Source of the DNA: Cacconaster sp033811195
GTDB taxonomy: Bacteria > Bacteroidota > Bacteroidia > Bacteroidales > UBA932
Length of the DNA stretch: 41,551 nucleotides
Direction of reading: 5' to 3'
Assembly: GCA_033811195.1 (NCBI GenBank)
Contig: JAPXOZ010000015.1
Location: 1 to 41,551, forward strand
A program made the position numbers and the translations under genes. The notes beneath the pieces were generated by a model that saw nothing but the letters and a program-made list of their open reading frames with translations, did not search any database and was not told where the DNA came from. This document shows positions 9,530-16,724 of the stretch, piece after piece (the first letter of the stretch is position 1; the number at the start of each line of letters is the position of its first letter).

Positions 9530-9552
9530 TAATTTTGCAGTTGCACTGCAAA
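9530..9552 (+). promoter_or_regulatory. -7 box fused to palindrome upstream of ATPase remnant
   Basis: TAATTTTG (9530-9537) fits the Bacteroidota -7 consensus. It overlaps a perfect inverted repeat TTTGCAGT-TGC-ACTGCAAA (9534-9552). The ATG of the remnant gene follows at 9563. The layout (palindrome on the promoter) parallels those in front of the antitoxin and fic genes. No good -33 element is seen. Confidence 0.4.
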
Positions 9553-9562
9553 TTTGCATAAA

Positions 9563-9737
9563 ATGGACAAAGGATTTACTGCTCAAAAAAGGCAATGATG
9601 AAACCGGCATCAAATCCCTTGGCAAGGTAATAAGCAATAGACTCACCGATAAAGCTGTCATTTACGCAGGAGACTTCGAAAATGATACAGCAGAAATTCA
9701 ACTGTTGAATTATAAAAATATGGGGCGACTTTTTTAA
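9563..9737 (+). pseudogene. Remnant of AAA-type ATPase gene, N-terminal codons joined to C-terminal tail
   Basis: ATG at 9563 starts MDKGFTAQKRQ and stops at 9598. A different frame then reads ETGIKSLGKVISNRLTDKAV...AGDFENDTAEIQLLNYKNMGRLF to the stop at 9737. The tail resembles the C-terminal end of Bacteroidota AAA/DUF4143 ATPases (family assigned from memory). It matches a second remnant at 31688-31765 (DFEN..A.IQLL.YKNMGR.F). No Walker motifs remain. A 75-codon frame can be read from 9510, but its start lies upstream of the palindromic promoter and its first part reads through non-coding DNA. The stop overlaps the convergent urea transporter by 4 bp. Confidence 0.5.
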
Positions 9738-10639
9738 GACATCTTGCCTCTTCTCACTAGTGGCGCCAACTTGTTTTTCAAAAGCAGCGTGATCCAGGTG
9801 GCCAGAACGAATGGGAATGTAAGTTTAGGAATCCCCATTTTAAGCATCAACAGGCTGATTGCCAGAGCAAGAATAATCGAAATCAGAACCCACAAGCCGT
9901 CCCGTACCTTCGGTCCGGCAAAGACAATTGCACATAAAACCGCATTGAATCCATAAAGTCCGAGGTTGATTTCAGTAAGCGGCACAGAGAGATAAAATGC
10001 CAAAATAGCCGAGACAACAGCCGCTGCAAGCCCATAGAGAGCCGCAATGGGCGAACTGATGAATACCGCTATAAAGAACAATAGACCCGCCAGGAATTTA
10101 TCCTGAAAAATTACCTGTCCGAAACTTTTGAACCCTTCGGTCAATGAATCGCTTGCTTGCGCAACAGCCGGCGTGGAAACAGCAAGCATATCGCCGCAAA
10201 ACTTATTACAAATCAGGAGTATCAGCCAAGTAACAACGACAAAAGGAAAGGTGTATGCGGGAAAATTGCGTTTAATGGCAACATGCTGTAACATTGCAGC
10301 TACAACTGAACCCAAAACCACAAACAACCAAGCCCAGAGTACCGGTTTTAAAAACAACATCACCGCGACACCCACCAATGCGGCGCTAAATCCGTAGAGT
10401 CCCTTTTCAATTTCACTTTTGTCGTATTTGAACAGATATGCCGTAGCTGTTCCGCAAATCGTCGCCAAAAGTGCTCCAAGTCCCATTATATAAGAACCGT
10501 AAAAAATCCCGATAAGGAAAAGCAAGCCTGTAATGCCATTCTCTTGAAGCATTATCTGTCCAACTCCTTTCAAAATTGTTGAAATAAAGGATGCTGCTTT
10601 GCAGCCGGATAGACGCGTAGTGCAGTGTTGTTTTGTCAT
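9734..10639 (-). CDS. Urea transporter (UT family)
   Basis: 301 residues, almost entirely membrane-spanning, in two homologous halves as expected for the UT/Yut channel family. Duplicated signatures are visible. An LKGVGQIMLQENGITGLLFL segment (about 24-43) is mirrored by SFGQVIFQDKFLAGLLFF, LYGFSAAL by LYGFNAVL, and AYTFPFVVVTW by KLTFPFVLATW. It should allow urea to diffuse across the inner membrane. No urease genes are in the window. It lies 33 bp downstream of the fic gene and could be co-transcribed with it. Confidence 0.88.
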   Translation of the reverse strand: MTKQHCTTRLSGCKAASFISTILKGVGQIMLQENGITGLLFLIGIFYGSYIMGLGALLATICGTATAYLFKYDKSEIEKGLYGFSAALVGVAVMLFLKPVLWAWLFVVLGSVVAAMLQHVAIKRNFPAYTFPFVVVTWLILLICNKFCGDMLAVSTPAVAQASDSLTEGFKSFGQVIFQDKFLAGLLFFIAVFISSPIAALYGLAAAVVSAILAFYLSVPLTEINLGLYGFNAVLCAIVFAGPKVRDGLWVLISIILALAISLLMLKMGIPKLTFPFVLATWITLLLKNKLAPLVRRGKMS

Positions 10640-10672
10640 TATAGTGTGGTTATTGTATTCGGATTTGATGAC

Positions 10673-11560
10673 TTAATATTTGATGTTAAAATAATAAAGT
10701 AGGGCCTTATAGTTATCCTGCGCTACCAGACAAGTATCAAGCAGACAACTGTGAGAGCTATTCCATTCTCTCAATCCACGATCATATAAATCCTTTAGTT
10801 CTTCGGTGATGATAAATGGTACCAGTCCGTTTGCCAAACACTCCTTAAAAGTCACCAAACGACAGATACGACCATTTCCATATAGAGAAGGATGAAAGGA
10901 GGCAAATTTCTGATGCAGGTGCAGTATCTCCTCAAAGGACTTACTTTTCTCTGAATTATATGCCCTCAACAGAGCCCTCATCTCATCCCGGATGCGTTCC
11001 GTAGCTATTGTTTGGCTACCACCCAATTCTTTTGGCAGGCGTTTATACTCTCCGGCTACAAACCGCTTCTTGGATCTATCGGAAGTTCCCATCATAAGAA
11101 GCGAATATAACTCTCCTATCATATCTTCATTTAAAGTCTCCTGTGCCCTTTTTATGATCAGGTCTATACAGCGAAAATGATTAAGTGTTTCTATGATATC
11201 ATCAACCAATATATGTTTGTCGTCCACACCAATTGTATTGGTCTCAAAAATACTCTGCGTCTGCTCATATGTAAGGCAACTTCCTTCAAGATGATTGGAA
11301 TTATAAGTGAAGTCTATCTGAGTGCGATGGTATATCCCATCTTTTGCCCGCATCCGTTGTTGCTCACGTAAAGTCTGCAGAAGCGGCGAGACTTTCCTTT
11401 TTCGACTTCTGCGTGAGGGTCGAAGAGCATCGGAGGGTATACTCCAGGTTCTTCCGACCAGATTTGCTCCCTCAATTTTACCTGTTTCGCAAAAATGTCT
11501 AACTGTTCTCTCCGGAATGTTATGCATTTTGGCAAATTCTGTTACTGAGATGTATTTCAT
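10673..11560 (-). CDS. Fic-family protein with N-terminal HTH and non-canonical Fic motif
   Basis: 295 residues. Residues 1-45 form a MerR/excisionase-like winged HTH (ISVTEFAKMHNIPERTVRHF). A class II-like inhibitory motif S-N-H-L-E-G (88-93) precedes the Fic core. The catalytic loop reads H223-P-S-L-Y-G-N-G-R-I-C-R234, whereas the family consensus is HPFx(D/E)GNGRxxR. Catalytic His and the GNGR anion hole are kept, but Phe is Ser and the metal-binding Asp/Glu is Tyr. AMPylation may therefore be weak, altered or lost. The promoter (11602-11634) carries a palindrome that the HTH could bind. Confidence 0.88.
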   Translation of the reverse strand: MKYISVTEFAKMHNIPERTVRHFCETGKIEGANLVGRTWSIPSDALRPSRRSRKRKVSPLLQTLREQQRMRAKDGIYHRTQIDFTYNSNHLEGSCLTYEQTQSIFETNTIGVDDKHILVDDIIETLNHFRCIDLIIKRAQETLNEDMIGELYSLLMMGTSDRSKKRFVAGEYKRLPKELGGSQTIATERIRDEMRALLRAYNSEKSKSFEEILHLHQKFASFHPSLYGNGRICRLVTFKECLANGLVPFIITEELKDLYDRGLREWNSSHSCLLDTCLVAQDNYKALLYYFNIKY

Positions 11561-11601
11561 AATAATTAACTAACAGCAAGTTTGTGAGGCGAATTGTACT
11601 A

Positions 11602-11634
11602 CAAAGATAGCGATTTTTTGCCGATAACGGCAAA
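11602..11634 (-). promoter_or_regulatory. fic promoter with internal palindrome
   Basis: On the minus strand, TTTG (11634-11631) and TATCTTTG (11609-11602) are separated by 21 bp, a good Bacteroidota promoter. A perfect inverted repeat TTTGCCG-ATAA-CGGCAAA (11617-11634) fills the spacer and overlaps the -33 box, as expected for a repressor operator. The HTH-bearing Fic protein is the obvious candidate binder (inference). Confidence 0.6.
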
Positions 11635-11779
11635 CAAAACAACGCTTTTTTTCAGCAACCAGATTGATTGTTTATAAAATAATATGGCCCAAGAGCGTAT
11701 CAGGGCGTGATTTTGCTAAATTTGTTACATCAAACAAAGAGTTAGCCGCGTTGTTTTGGACTAATTACACTAAAAAACA

Positions 11780-11811
11780 TTTGGTCATTTTTAAAAAAAA
11801 AATTAAATTTG
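11780..11811 (+). promoter_or_regulatory. Promoter of peptide 1
   Basis: TTTG (11780-11783), 20-bp spacer, TAAATTTG (11804-11811): a full match to the Bacteroidota consensus. Transcription would start near 11818. This supports translation start at 11847 and excludes the longer frame from 11664. Confidence 0.65.
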
Positions 11812-11846
11812 GACATTGGAATATTGACAGACAAATCTCAATGATT

Positions 11847-11993
11847 ATGAACACAATAGAATTCAAATCTGCGGAAGAATACACCGTACCTGACATTGAA
11901 GTTATCGAAATTGAACTAAACCAAAACATCCTCCAGGCGAGTCAAGTGCAAAGGGGGTTACCTGACTTTGGAGACGGAGGAGACGCGTGGTAG
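11847..11993 (+). CDS. Small precursor-like peptide 1 (48 aa, YxxP leader)
   Basis: The 48-residue product begins MNTIEFKSAEEYTVPDIEV and ends GLPDFGDGGDAW. The start was chosen by alignment with the two paralogs (14151, 16560) and by the promoter at 11780-11811; the longer frame from 11664 is not supported. Residues 1-32 are conserved in all three (Y12-x-x-P15-D, EIEL, NILQ), while residues 33-48 differ. A conserved leader with a variable tail is typical of ribosomally made natural-product precursors. YxxP is the leader motif bound by the PqqD-like protein of lasso peptide systems, and a PqqD-like gene lies at 18377. There is no signal peptide. Function is inferred, not shown. Confidence 0.7.
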   Translation: MNTIEFKSAEEYTVPDIEVIEIELNQNILQASQVQRGLPDFGDGGDAW

Positions 11994-12000
11994 AAACATG

Positions 12001-12055
12001 AGTTCTGAGTTATGAGTTTTGAGTTTTGAGTTTTGAGTTTTGAGTTTGAGGATGT
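12001..12055. repeat. Degenerate GAGTTnn heptad array
   Basis: Tandem GAGTTCT/GAGTTAT/GAGTTTT units fill the space between peptide 1 and lipoprotein 1. Related arrays lie at 16311-16378, 22911-22940, 28995-29092 and, inverted, near 41333-41395. It is low-complexity intergenic DNA with no coding role visible. Confidence 0.75.
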
Positions 12056-12190
12056 GAGTAATGAGCAATGAACGATGAACAGTTTACAATTAACGTAATC
12101 TCCCGATTGAGGATATCCTAGTTCGAATTTAAAAATTTTAAAATAAAAACTACAGAAAACTAACAGTCAACAGTTTTAACAAAAACAGGC

Positions 12191-13867
12191 ATGAAATTTA
12201 AACTTTATATTGTTGCTATGCTCGCCATAGTGGTAGCGAGCTGCACCATCGAAGATCTTCCCGAACCTGTGAAGAATGAGGGAAATATCGTTACAATAAG
12301 AGCTGCAATCGCACCTGAGACACGTGTATCCTACACTGATGGTGCAACCGGTGGCACACTCGCATGGGAGCAAGGCGACCAACTCAAGCTGGCCGGATAT
12401 GACGGTACAACTTATAAAGGAGAATCTACTTTTACCTGGAGTGGAACCGGTGTTGTATTTACGGGACCGGCTGTACCAGGTGCCACCGCATACAAGGCCT
12501 ATTATCCCGCGTCTATAACACTGGATGCTAACGGCAATATGCAACCTGTTACCAGCACTTTCTGGGAACAGACACAGAACGGAACTAGTTCAACGGCACA
12601 TCTCCGTTCCAAATTGATTCTTATCGACGATAATCCCAAACCTGTCGGTGATCTCTTTACCTTGGTTGCTAAGAACAGCATCATCAAATTCGATCTCAGC
12701 ATACCGAACGACCTGGGGACCCTCACAAAATTGATATGGAAGGTTGAGACAATAACGGGGCTATTTAAATCAATGACACTAAACGTGTCCGGCGTAAGTG
12801 CAGGTACGACAAGCCTGATTGCTTTCCTGGCTTTTGACCCTGCAGTGATGAAGATTGCCTCAGGGGTAACCTCAGGAGGAGAATTTAACATAAAGCTAAT
12901 TGGTAGTGCCAAATCTTACGAGTGGAGCACTAACTCCGGTGCTGCCGGAAAGACCTATGATGCCGGAAAGCGCTATACTGCTACCGTATCCGGCGGTTGG
13001 ACAAAGGCACAGGCTGAATTCAAATATTTAATAGGTCTCACTTCAGGTACGACTTACGATATCCTGCAGAAATCCGCTACCGCCAGCCCTGCCAATCTGA
13101 CAATAGACTGGGGTGATAATAGTACTCCCACATCCATCGCGAAAGGCGCTACACTTACAACGACTGTAGCTTCGCATAACTACGCCAAGAAAGGAGATTA
13201 TACCATCACCATCTACTCAGACGAAGCAGACCACACCAAAATACAGATACCTCAGATAATATTCCCCAGCACCTCTGCGGGAAAGTATCTAAAAGAAGTA
13301 CTTACCCCCTTCCCTAATATGGGAGTAACAGATTTCACCTCTTGGTTTGAAGACTGCCCTGACTTAACATCTATAGCGGAAGGACTCTTCCAAAACCATC
13401 CTAATGCAACAACATTCCATAAATGTTTTGCCAGCTGTGGTAAATTAGCCTCTATTCCATTAGGACTGTTCTACAACAATATTAGTGCAACAACATTCTC
13501 TAACTGTTTTGCAAACTGCATAGGTTTAACCACTATGCCGCAGAGAATGTTCCGCCACAGTCCTAACGCTGTAAATTTCTATGAATGTTTTTACGGTTGT
13601 ACATTTTTAGAATTAGTACCGACAATGTTCCCGAATCCGGCGACAGAACCCAACTTTTTCTTTAATAGAGGAGCGATGGATTGGACACGGTGTTTTGACG
13701 GCGTAGGTTCGAAACTCGCAGTGGGCACCGGTACCGCCCCTCAGCTATGGTTATATAATCGAGGTGGGACATGGACGTTTACTGATTGTTTCAAAAATGC
13801 CAAAAGGTTATCCAACTTCAACTCTATCCCGAGTAACTGGGGAGGTGACGGTCCGGTCTATCCCTAG
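12191..13867 (+). CDS. Fimbrillin-like lipoprotein 1 with PKD-like and repeat C-terminal region
   Basis: 558 residues. It has a signal peptide with lipobox V-A-S-C18. A fimbrillin/Mfa-like domain follows (about 30-290; APETRVSYTDG, LAWEQGDQLKL, then glycine- and threonine-rich beta strands). A PKD-like segment (IDWGDNSTP...HNYAKKGDYTITIY) leads into four repeats of about 27 residues of the form F-x-x-C-F-x-x-C-x-x-L-x-x-I/M-P-x-x-x-F (DUF285/BspA-like). Type V pilins of this order are cleaved after an Arg in such an N-terminal position, so Arg45 is a candidate maturation site (inference). It lies 197 bp after peptide 1, with a repeat array between. Confidence 0.85.
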   Translation: MKFKLYIVAMLAIVVASCTIEDLPEPVKNEGNIVTIRAAIAPETRVSYTDGATGGTLAWEQGDQLKLAGYDGTTYKGESTFTWSGTGVVFTGPAVPGATAYKAYYPASITLDANGNMQPVTSTFWEQTQNGTSSTAHLRSKLILIDDNPKPVGDLFTLVAKNSIIKFDLSIPNDLGTLTKLIWKVETITGLFKSMTLNVSGVSAGTTSLIAFLAFDPAVMKIASGVTSGGEFNIKLIGSAKSYEWSTNSGAAGKTYDAGKRYTATVSGGWTKAQAEFKYLIGLTSGTTYDILQKSATASPANLTIDWGDNSTPTSIAKGATLTTTVASHNYAKKGDYTITIYSDEADHTKIQIPQIIFPSTSAGKYLKEVLTPFPNMGVTDFTSWFEDCPDLTSIAEGLFQNHPNATTFHKCFASCGKLASIPLGLFYNNISATTFSNCFANCIGLTTMPQRMFRHSPNAVNFYECFYGCTFLELVPTMFPNPATEPNFFFNRGAMDWTRCFDGVGSKLAVGTGTAPQLWLYNRGGTWTFTDCFKNAKRLSNFNSIPSNWGGDGPVYP

Positions 13868-13925
13868 TAAGGTATAGGATATTAACTCCGCCTTATATAA
13901 AAAATCCTCTTACAGATATTACATG

Positions 13926-13967
13926 AACCCTGAAAGTTAGACAAGAAACTTTCGGGGTTTTGTTTTT
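13926..13967 (+). terminator. Intrinsic terminator after lipoprotein 1
   Basis: AACCCTGAAAGTT (13926-13938) pairs with AACTTTCGGGGTT (13947-13959), a 13-bp stem with one G-T wobble. A T-rich tract (TTTTGTTTTT) follows. It ends the peptide 1/lipoprotein 1 unit. Confidence 0.8.
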
Positions 13968-14073
13968 AGCATCAATCATTTTATAGTTCTTAGCTCAGAA
14001 CTCTAACATTGCTAGATTCAAGTATGAAATAATAAACTCCAATTTTGACTAAATACCTCAAAATCCCAAAATG

Positions 14074-14104
14074 TTTGGTAGCATTAAAATAATTTCTATT
14101 TTTG
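14074..14104 (+). promoter_or_regulatory. Consensus promoter of peptide 2 / lipoprotein 2
   Basis: TTTG (14074-14077), exactly 19 bp, then TATTTTTG (14097-14104): an ideal Bacteroidota sigma-factor promoter. Transcription would start near 14111, about 40 bases before the peptide 2 ATG. Confidence 0.8.
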
Positions 14105-14150
14105 CGCCTTCTGCTATACAGGTTTAATTGATTATGAACTTTAATTTATT

Positions 14151-14291
14151 ATGAAGATAAAAGAATTCAAATCAGCGGAACAATACACCGCGCCCGACTT
14201 TGAAGTTGTCGAAATCGAACTGACCCAAAACATCCTCCAGGGGAGTAACTTCGGCAATGCACCCTCTAATTTTGGTGGTGAAGATTGGTAG
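14151..14291 (+). CDS. Small precursor-like peptide 2 (46 aa, YxxP leader)
   Basis: 46 residues: leader MKIKEFKSAEQYTAPDFEV, then VEIELTQNILQ and tail GSNFGNAPSNFGGEDW. It shares Y12-x-x-P15, EIEL and NILQ with peptides 1 and 3. The tail is nearly that of peptide 3 but quite unlike that of peptide 1. A consensus promoter sits 40-70 bases upstream and lipoprotein 2 starts 24 bp downstream, so the two are co-expressed. No signal peptide or membrane segment is present. Conservation at the protein level with silent differences indicates a real gene. Confidence 0.75.
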   Translation: MKIKEFKSAEQYTAPDFEVVEIELTQNILQGSNFGNAPSNFGGEDW

Positions 14292-14315
14292 TATCACGTA
14301 TTAAAGGACAGACGT

Positions 14316-16301
14316 ATGAGAAATAAATATTTTATATGGTTGGTATCGGCGCTCCTTGCAATAGCAGGATGTGTCGGAAATGAGATTGATACCGAGAAGC
14401 CAACTCCTGATGCTGTGGGACAAAAACTTGTGATAACGGCATCTGCGCCGGATGAATCACCGGAAACCCGTCTAAGCTTGGAACCTGAAACAGGAACAAA
14501 GAACATTGTCGTTAAATGGAAACCGGGAGATGTGCTATATTTAGTCTTCGACCAAACTATGACAGTTAAGGAGGGAACCCCCATAACATTGACCCAGCAG
14601 AATATTTCTTCGAATGGAAAAACAGCCACTTTTACCGTCACCATTCCGCAAGGGATTGATGTCAATAAGAAATGTACTATTTACGCAGTACACGGAGCGA
14701 CGTATCAATTAAATATGTATGATTATGTGGTCGTAAATGTTTCCCCTGTAGGTTTCAGTTTATTAAATTCGTTGAACAATGTACCAGTGTCTGGCGTGAT
14801 TACAGTCAATAATCTGTTATCCCCCATAACCATTAATTTCGGACATTTGGGACTATTGCAATGTCTCAACTTTAAGAATACTTCAACAACGGACTTTGTT
14901 ATTACTCCCACTTTGGTAAATAATGGAGGAATAAGCTGGTATCACACATACTCGGGTGGTGCTACTGCTCCTCATTACAATTTGTATAATAACCAGGTTT
15001 CAGATTTCACCGTTACTCCTTCCACTACCGCAGCTGTAACTATTCCGGCTGGAGGCATTGTACAATTGGCACAATGGGTAATGCCTAAAAATGTCAATAC
15101 TCCGGAAATCAAGTTGAATGCCGTAGGTCAAGGAGGAGTAACCTATACTTCCATTAACAGTAAGCCGGCACGAGGTTCTGTCATGCAGAAAGGAAAGGCA
15201 TATCATCTTTACGCTTTATGGGATGGAGTCAAAGTCTGTTTTACCGACAACACCTTTACCCCTGCTCTTATTGGTGATGTTATGCATGCCGATGGCGGCA
15301 GCGATTTTATTGGTGTGGTTTATTCCAAAAATGACGGAAATGTCTATTACAATAGCACGCAAAACGGCAGCACTTGGTTGGGTGAAACCCTTTTAGGAAC
15401 AGGTATAGATGCGCGTATTGCAATAGACGGAAATAACCGTCCGCACGTGGTCTTTACGACAACCGACCATAAAATAGCCTACATGAAACACAATGGCACG
15501 AGCTGGAACACAGTTTACATTGAAAGCAACAATGTTGGGAGTACCGGAGAATGCTCAAAACCCGATATTGATGTGGATGGCAGCGGTTATGCTCATATTA
15601 GCTATACAGATACGAAAGGAGGAAACCCTGGCGACTATGGGCCTGGTGTTACTCCAACTGACTTACCTAACATAATGTATGCACGCTGGTCAAGTGGCAT
15701 ACTTACAACCTCAGTTATATATGACGGATATGATACCGGTTTTGACAGCTACGCGTATAACAAAGGCTCGCGTATTGCATTGAATGGAGCAGGAACCCCA
15801 TACTTTATAACTCACAAATATGTTGTTATTCGTAATAATCCAATAGAGTATCGTTATTATATAGCAGTTAGAACACCTTCAACAACACATGGAAACTCCA
15901 CTCCTGCCTCAACTGACCAACACGCTCTATATGATTTAGAGTTTGACGGCACTAAGGTTGTTGCGCTTTATAAAGATACTAATGGAAACCGCACAGCTAC
16001 CATTCAGGTTAGTGGGACAAATGCATCTTTTATCAACCCGACTAATATTGGCACGCCTGGCGCTGTTCCTTACAGTCTATCACATAATCTTGAAATCGCA
16101 GGACTGTCCGGTTCAAACTTATTTGTGAAGTATTTTAACGCAGGTACTCCGACTGAATATGTTTATTCGGATATAACGGTAAAGAGCGGCACACAGGTAG
16201 TGGCGGTCAATAAAGGCAACACATCGAACAAAGTTTATGCAGTACATACCGATAATACCGCTTCAATTATTAAGGTAAAAGAAATTGCATCAACACCGTA
16301 G
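14316..16301 (+). CDS. Fimbrillin-like lipoprotein 2 with beta-propeller-like C-terminal half
   Basis: 661 residues. Lipobox I-A-G-C19. Residues 35-310 are closely related to lipoprotein 3: KLVITASxPxESPxTR, SSNGKxATFT, VNVSPVGFSLL, LNFKNTSTxDFVITPT, YHLYAxWDG. They form a fimbrillin-like domain with possible Arg52 maturation site. Residues 310-661 are unrelated to lipoproteins 1 and 3. They hold repeated strands of the type NVYYNST..., RIAIDGNNRPHVVFT, IDVDGSGYAHISYT and LEIAGLSGSNLFVKY, suggesting a sialidase/BNR-like beta-propeller. The gene starts 24 bp after peptide 2. It is probably a surface lipoprotein or a pilus-related subunit. Confidence 0.82.
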   Translation: MRNKYFIWLVSALLAIAGCVGNEIDTEKPTPDAVGQKLVITASAPDESPETRLSLEPETGTKNIVVKWKPGDVLYLVFDQTMTVKEGTPITLTQQNISSNGKTATFTVTIPQGIDVNKKCTIYAVHGATYQLNMYDYVVVNVSPVGFSLLNSLNNVPVSGVITVNNLLSPITINFGHLGLLQCLNFKNTSTTDFVITPTLVNNGGISWYHTYSGGATAPHYNLYNNQVSDFTVTPSTTAAVTIPAGGIVQLAQWVMPKNVNTPEIKLNAVGQGGVTYTSINSKPARGSVMQKGKAYHLYALWDGVKVCFTDNTFTPALIGDVMHADGGSDFIGVVYSKNDGNVYYNSTQNGSTWLGETLLGTGIDARIAIDGNNRPHVVFTTTDHKIAYMKHNGTSWNTVYIESNNVGSTGECSKPDIDVDGSGYAHISYTDTKGGNPGDYGPGVTPTDLPNIMYARWSSGILTTSVIYDGYDTGFDSYAYNKGSRIALNGAGTPYFITHKYVVIRNNPIEYRYYIAVRTPSTTHGNSTPASTDQHALYDLEFDGTKVVALYKDTNGNRTATIQVSGTNASFINPTNIGTPGAVPYSLSHNLEIAGLSGSNLFVKYFNAGTPTEYVYSDITVKSGTQVVAVNKGNTSNKVYAVHTDNTASIIKVKEIASTP

Positions 16302-16310
16302 AAGATAGTT

Positions 16311-16378
16311 CTGAATTCAGAGTATCGAGTTTCGAGTTAGTTTCGAATTAGTTCCGAGTATGGAGTTCTGAGTTCAGC
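16311..16378. repeat. Degenerate GAGTTnn array
   Basis: Units such as GAGTTTC, GAGTTAG, GAGTATG and GAGTTCT run from the end of lipoprotein 2 and merge with the hairpin at 16359-16393. A companion stretch, CGCAACACGTAACACGCACC (near 16417), has a counterpart at 41337-41356, so the two repeat types travel together. Confidence 0.65.
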
Positions 16379-16393
16379 ACTCCATATTTTTTT
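16359..16393 (+). terminator. Hairpin terminator built from repeat units
   Basis: TATGGAGT (16359-16366) pairs with ACTCCATA (16379-16386), with an inner CTGA/TCAG pair and a run of seven T following. It acts as a terminator of the peptide 2/lipoprotein 2 unit and is made of the same words as the surrounding array. Confidence 0.6.
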
Positions 16394-16559
16394 ACACTAC
16401 TCAAATCTCGTATCGCGCAACACGTAACACGCACCCCGACCTCAGGACTCCATATTTCATTATAATTACATTTGACAATTATCTCAATTTTTACCCTCAA
16501 AATTGTTATTAATATAAACAAAATGTCTAACTTGGGACAGCTGATAAATTTAAAAGAAT

Positions 16560-16700
16560 ATGAGCATAAAAGAATACAATTTGACGGAACAATACGTCGC
16601 ACCGGACATTGAAGGTTTTGAAATTGAACTGACCCAGAACATCCTCCAGGGGAGTAACTTTGGTAATGCACCGAATAATTTTGAAGGTGAAGATTGGTAG
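16560..16700 (+). CDS. Small precursor-like peptide 3 (46 aa, YxxP leader)
   Basis: 46 residues: MSIKEYNLTEQYVAPDIEG, then FEIELTQNILQ and tail GSNFGNAPNNFEGEDW. It has the same length, YxxP position and 24-bp spacing to the following lipoprotein as peptide 2, so the pair arose by tandem duplication. Differences between peptides 2 and 3 lie mostly in leader residues 2-9, and the tail differs at only two or three positions. A possible -7 box, TACATTTG (16467-16474), lies upstream without a good -33. Confidence 0.75.
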   Translation: MSIKEYNLTEQYVAPDIEGFEIELTQNILQGSNFGNAPNNFEGEDW

Positions 16701-16724
16701 TAACGCCTATTAAAGAGTAGAGAT

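Noticed and set aside
9510..9562. ATG at 9510 as start of the 75-aa frame
   Set aside because: It precedes the palindromic promoter and translates non-coding DNA; the frame only becomes family-like near its 3' half.
11664..11840. N-terminal extension of peptide 1 to a 109-aa protein
   Set aside because: The promoter at 11780-11811 lies inside it and the two paralogs begin at the position equal to 11847.
12001..12075. CRISPR-like or satellite array
   Set aside because: Units are 7 bp, degenerate, without spacers; no cas genes in the window.
12176..12912. Antisense frames over lipoprotein 1
   Set aside because: They are shadows of the lipoprotein gene with no promoter, family or codon support.
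11847..16700. Canonical lasso precursors
   Set aside because: Tails of peptides 2 and 3 lack Asp/Glu at ring position 7-9 after a plausible Gly/Ser, and no cyclase is near; only a lasso-like leader is claimed.
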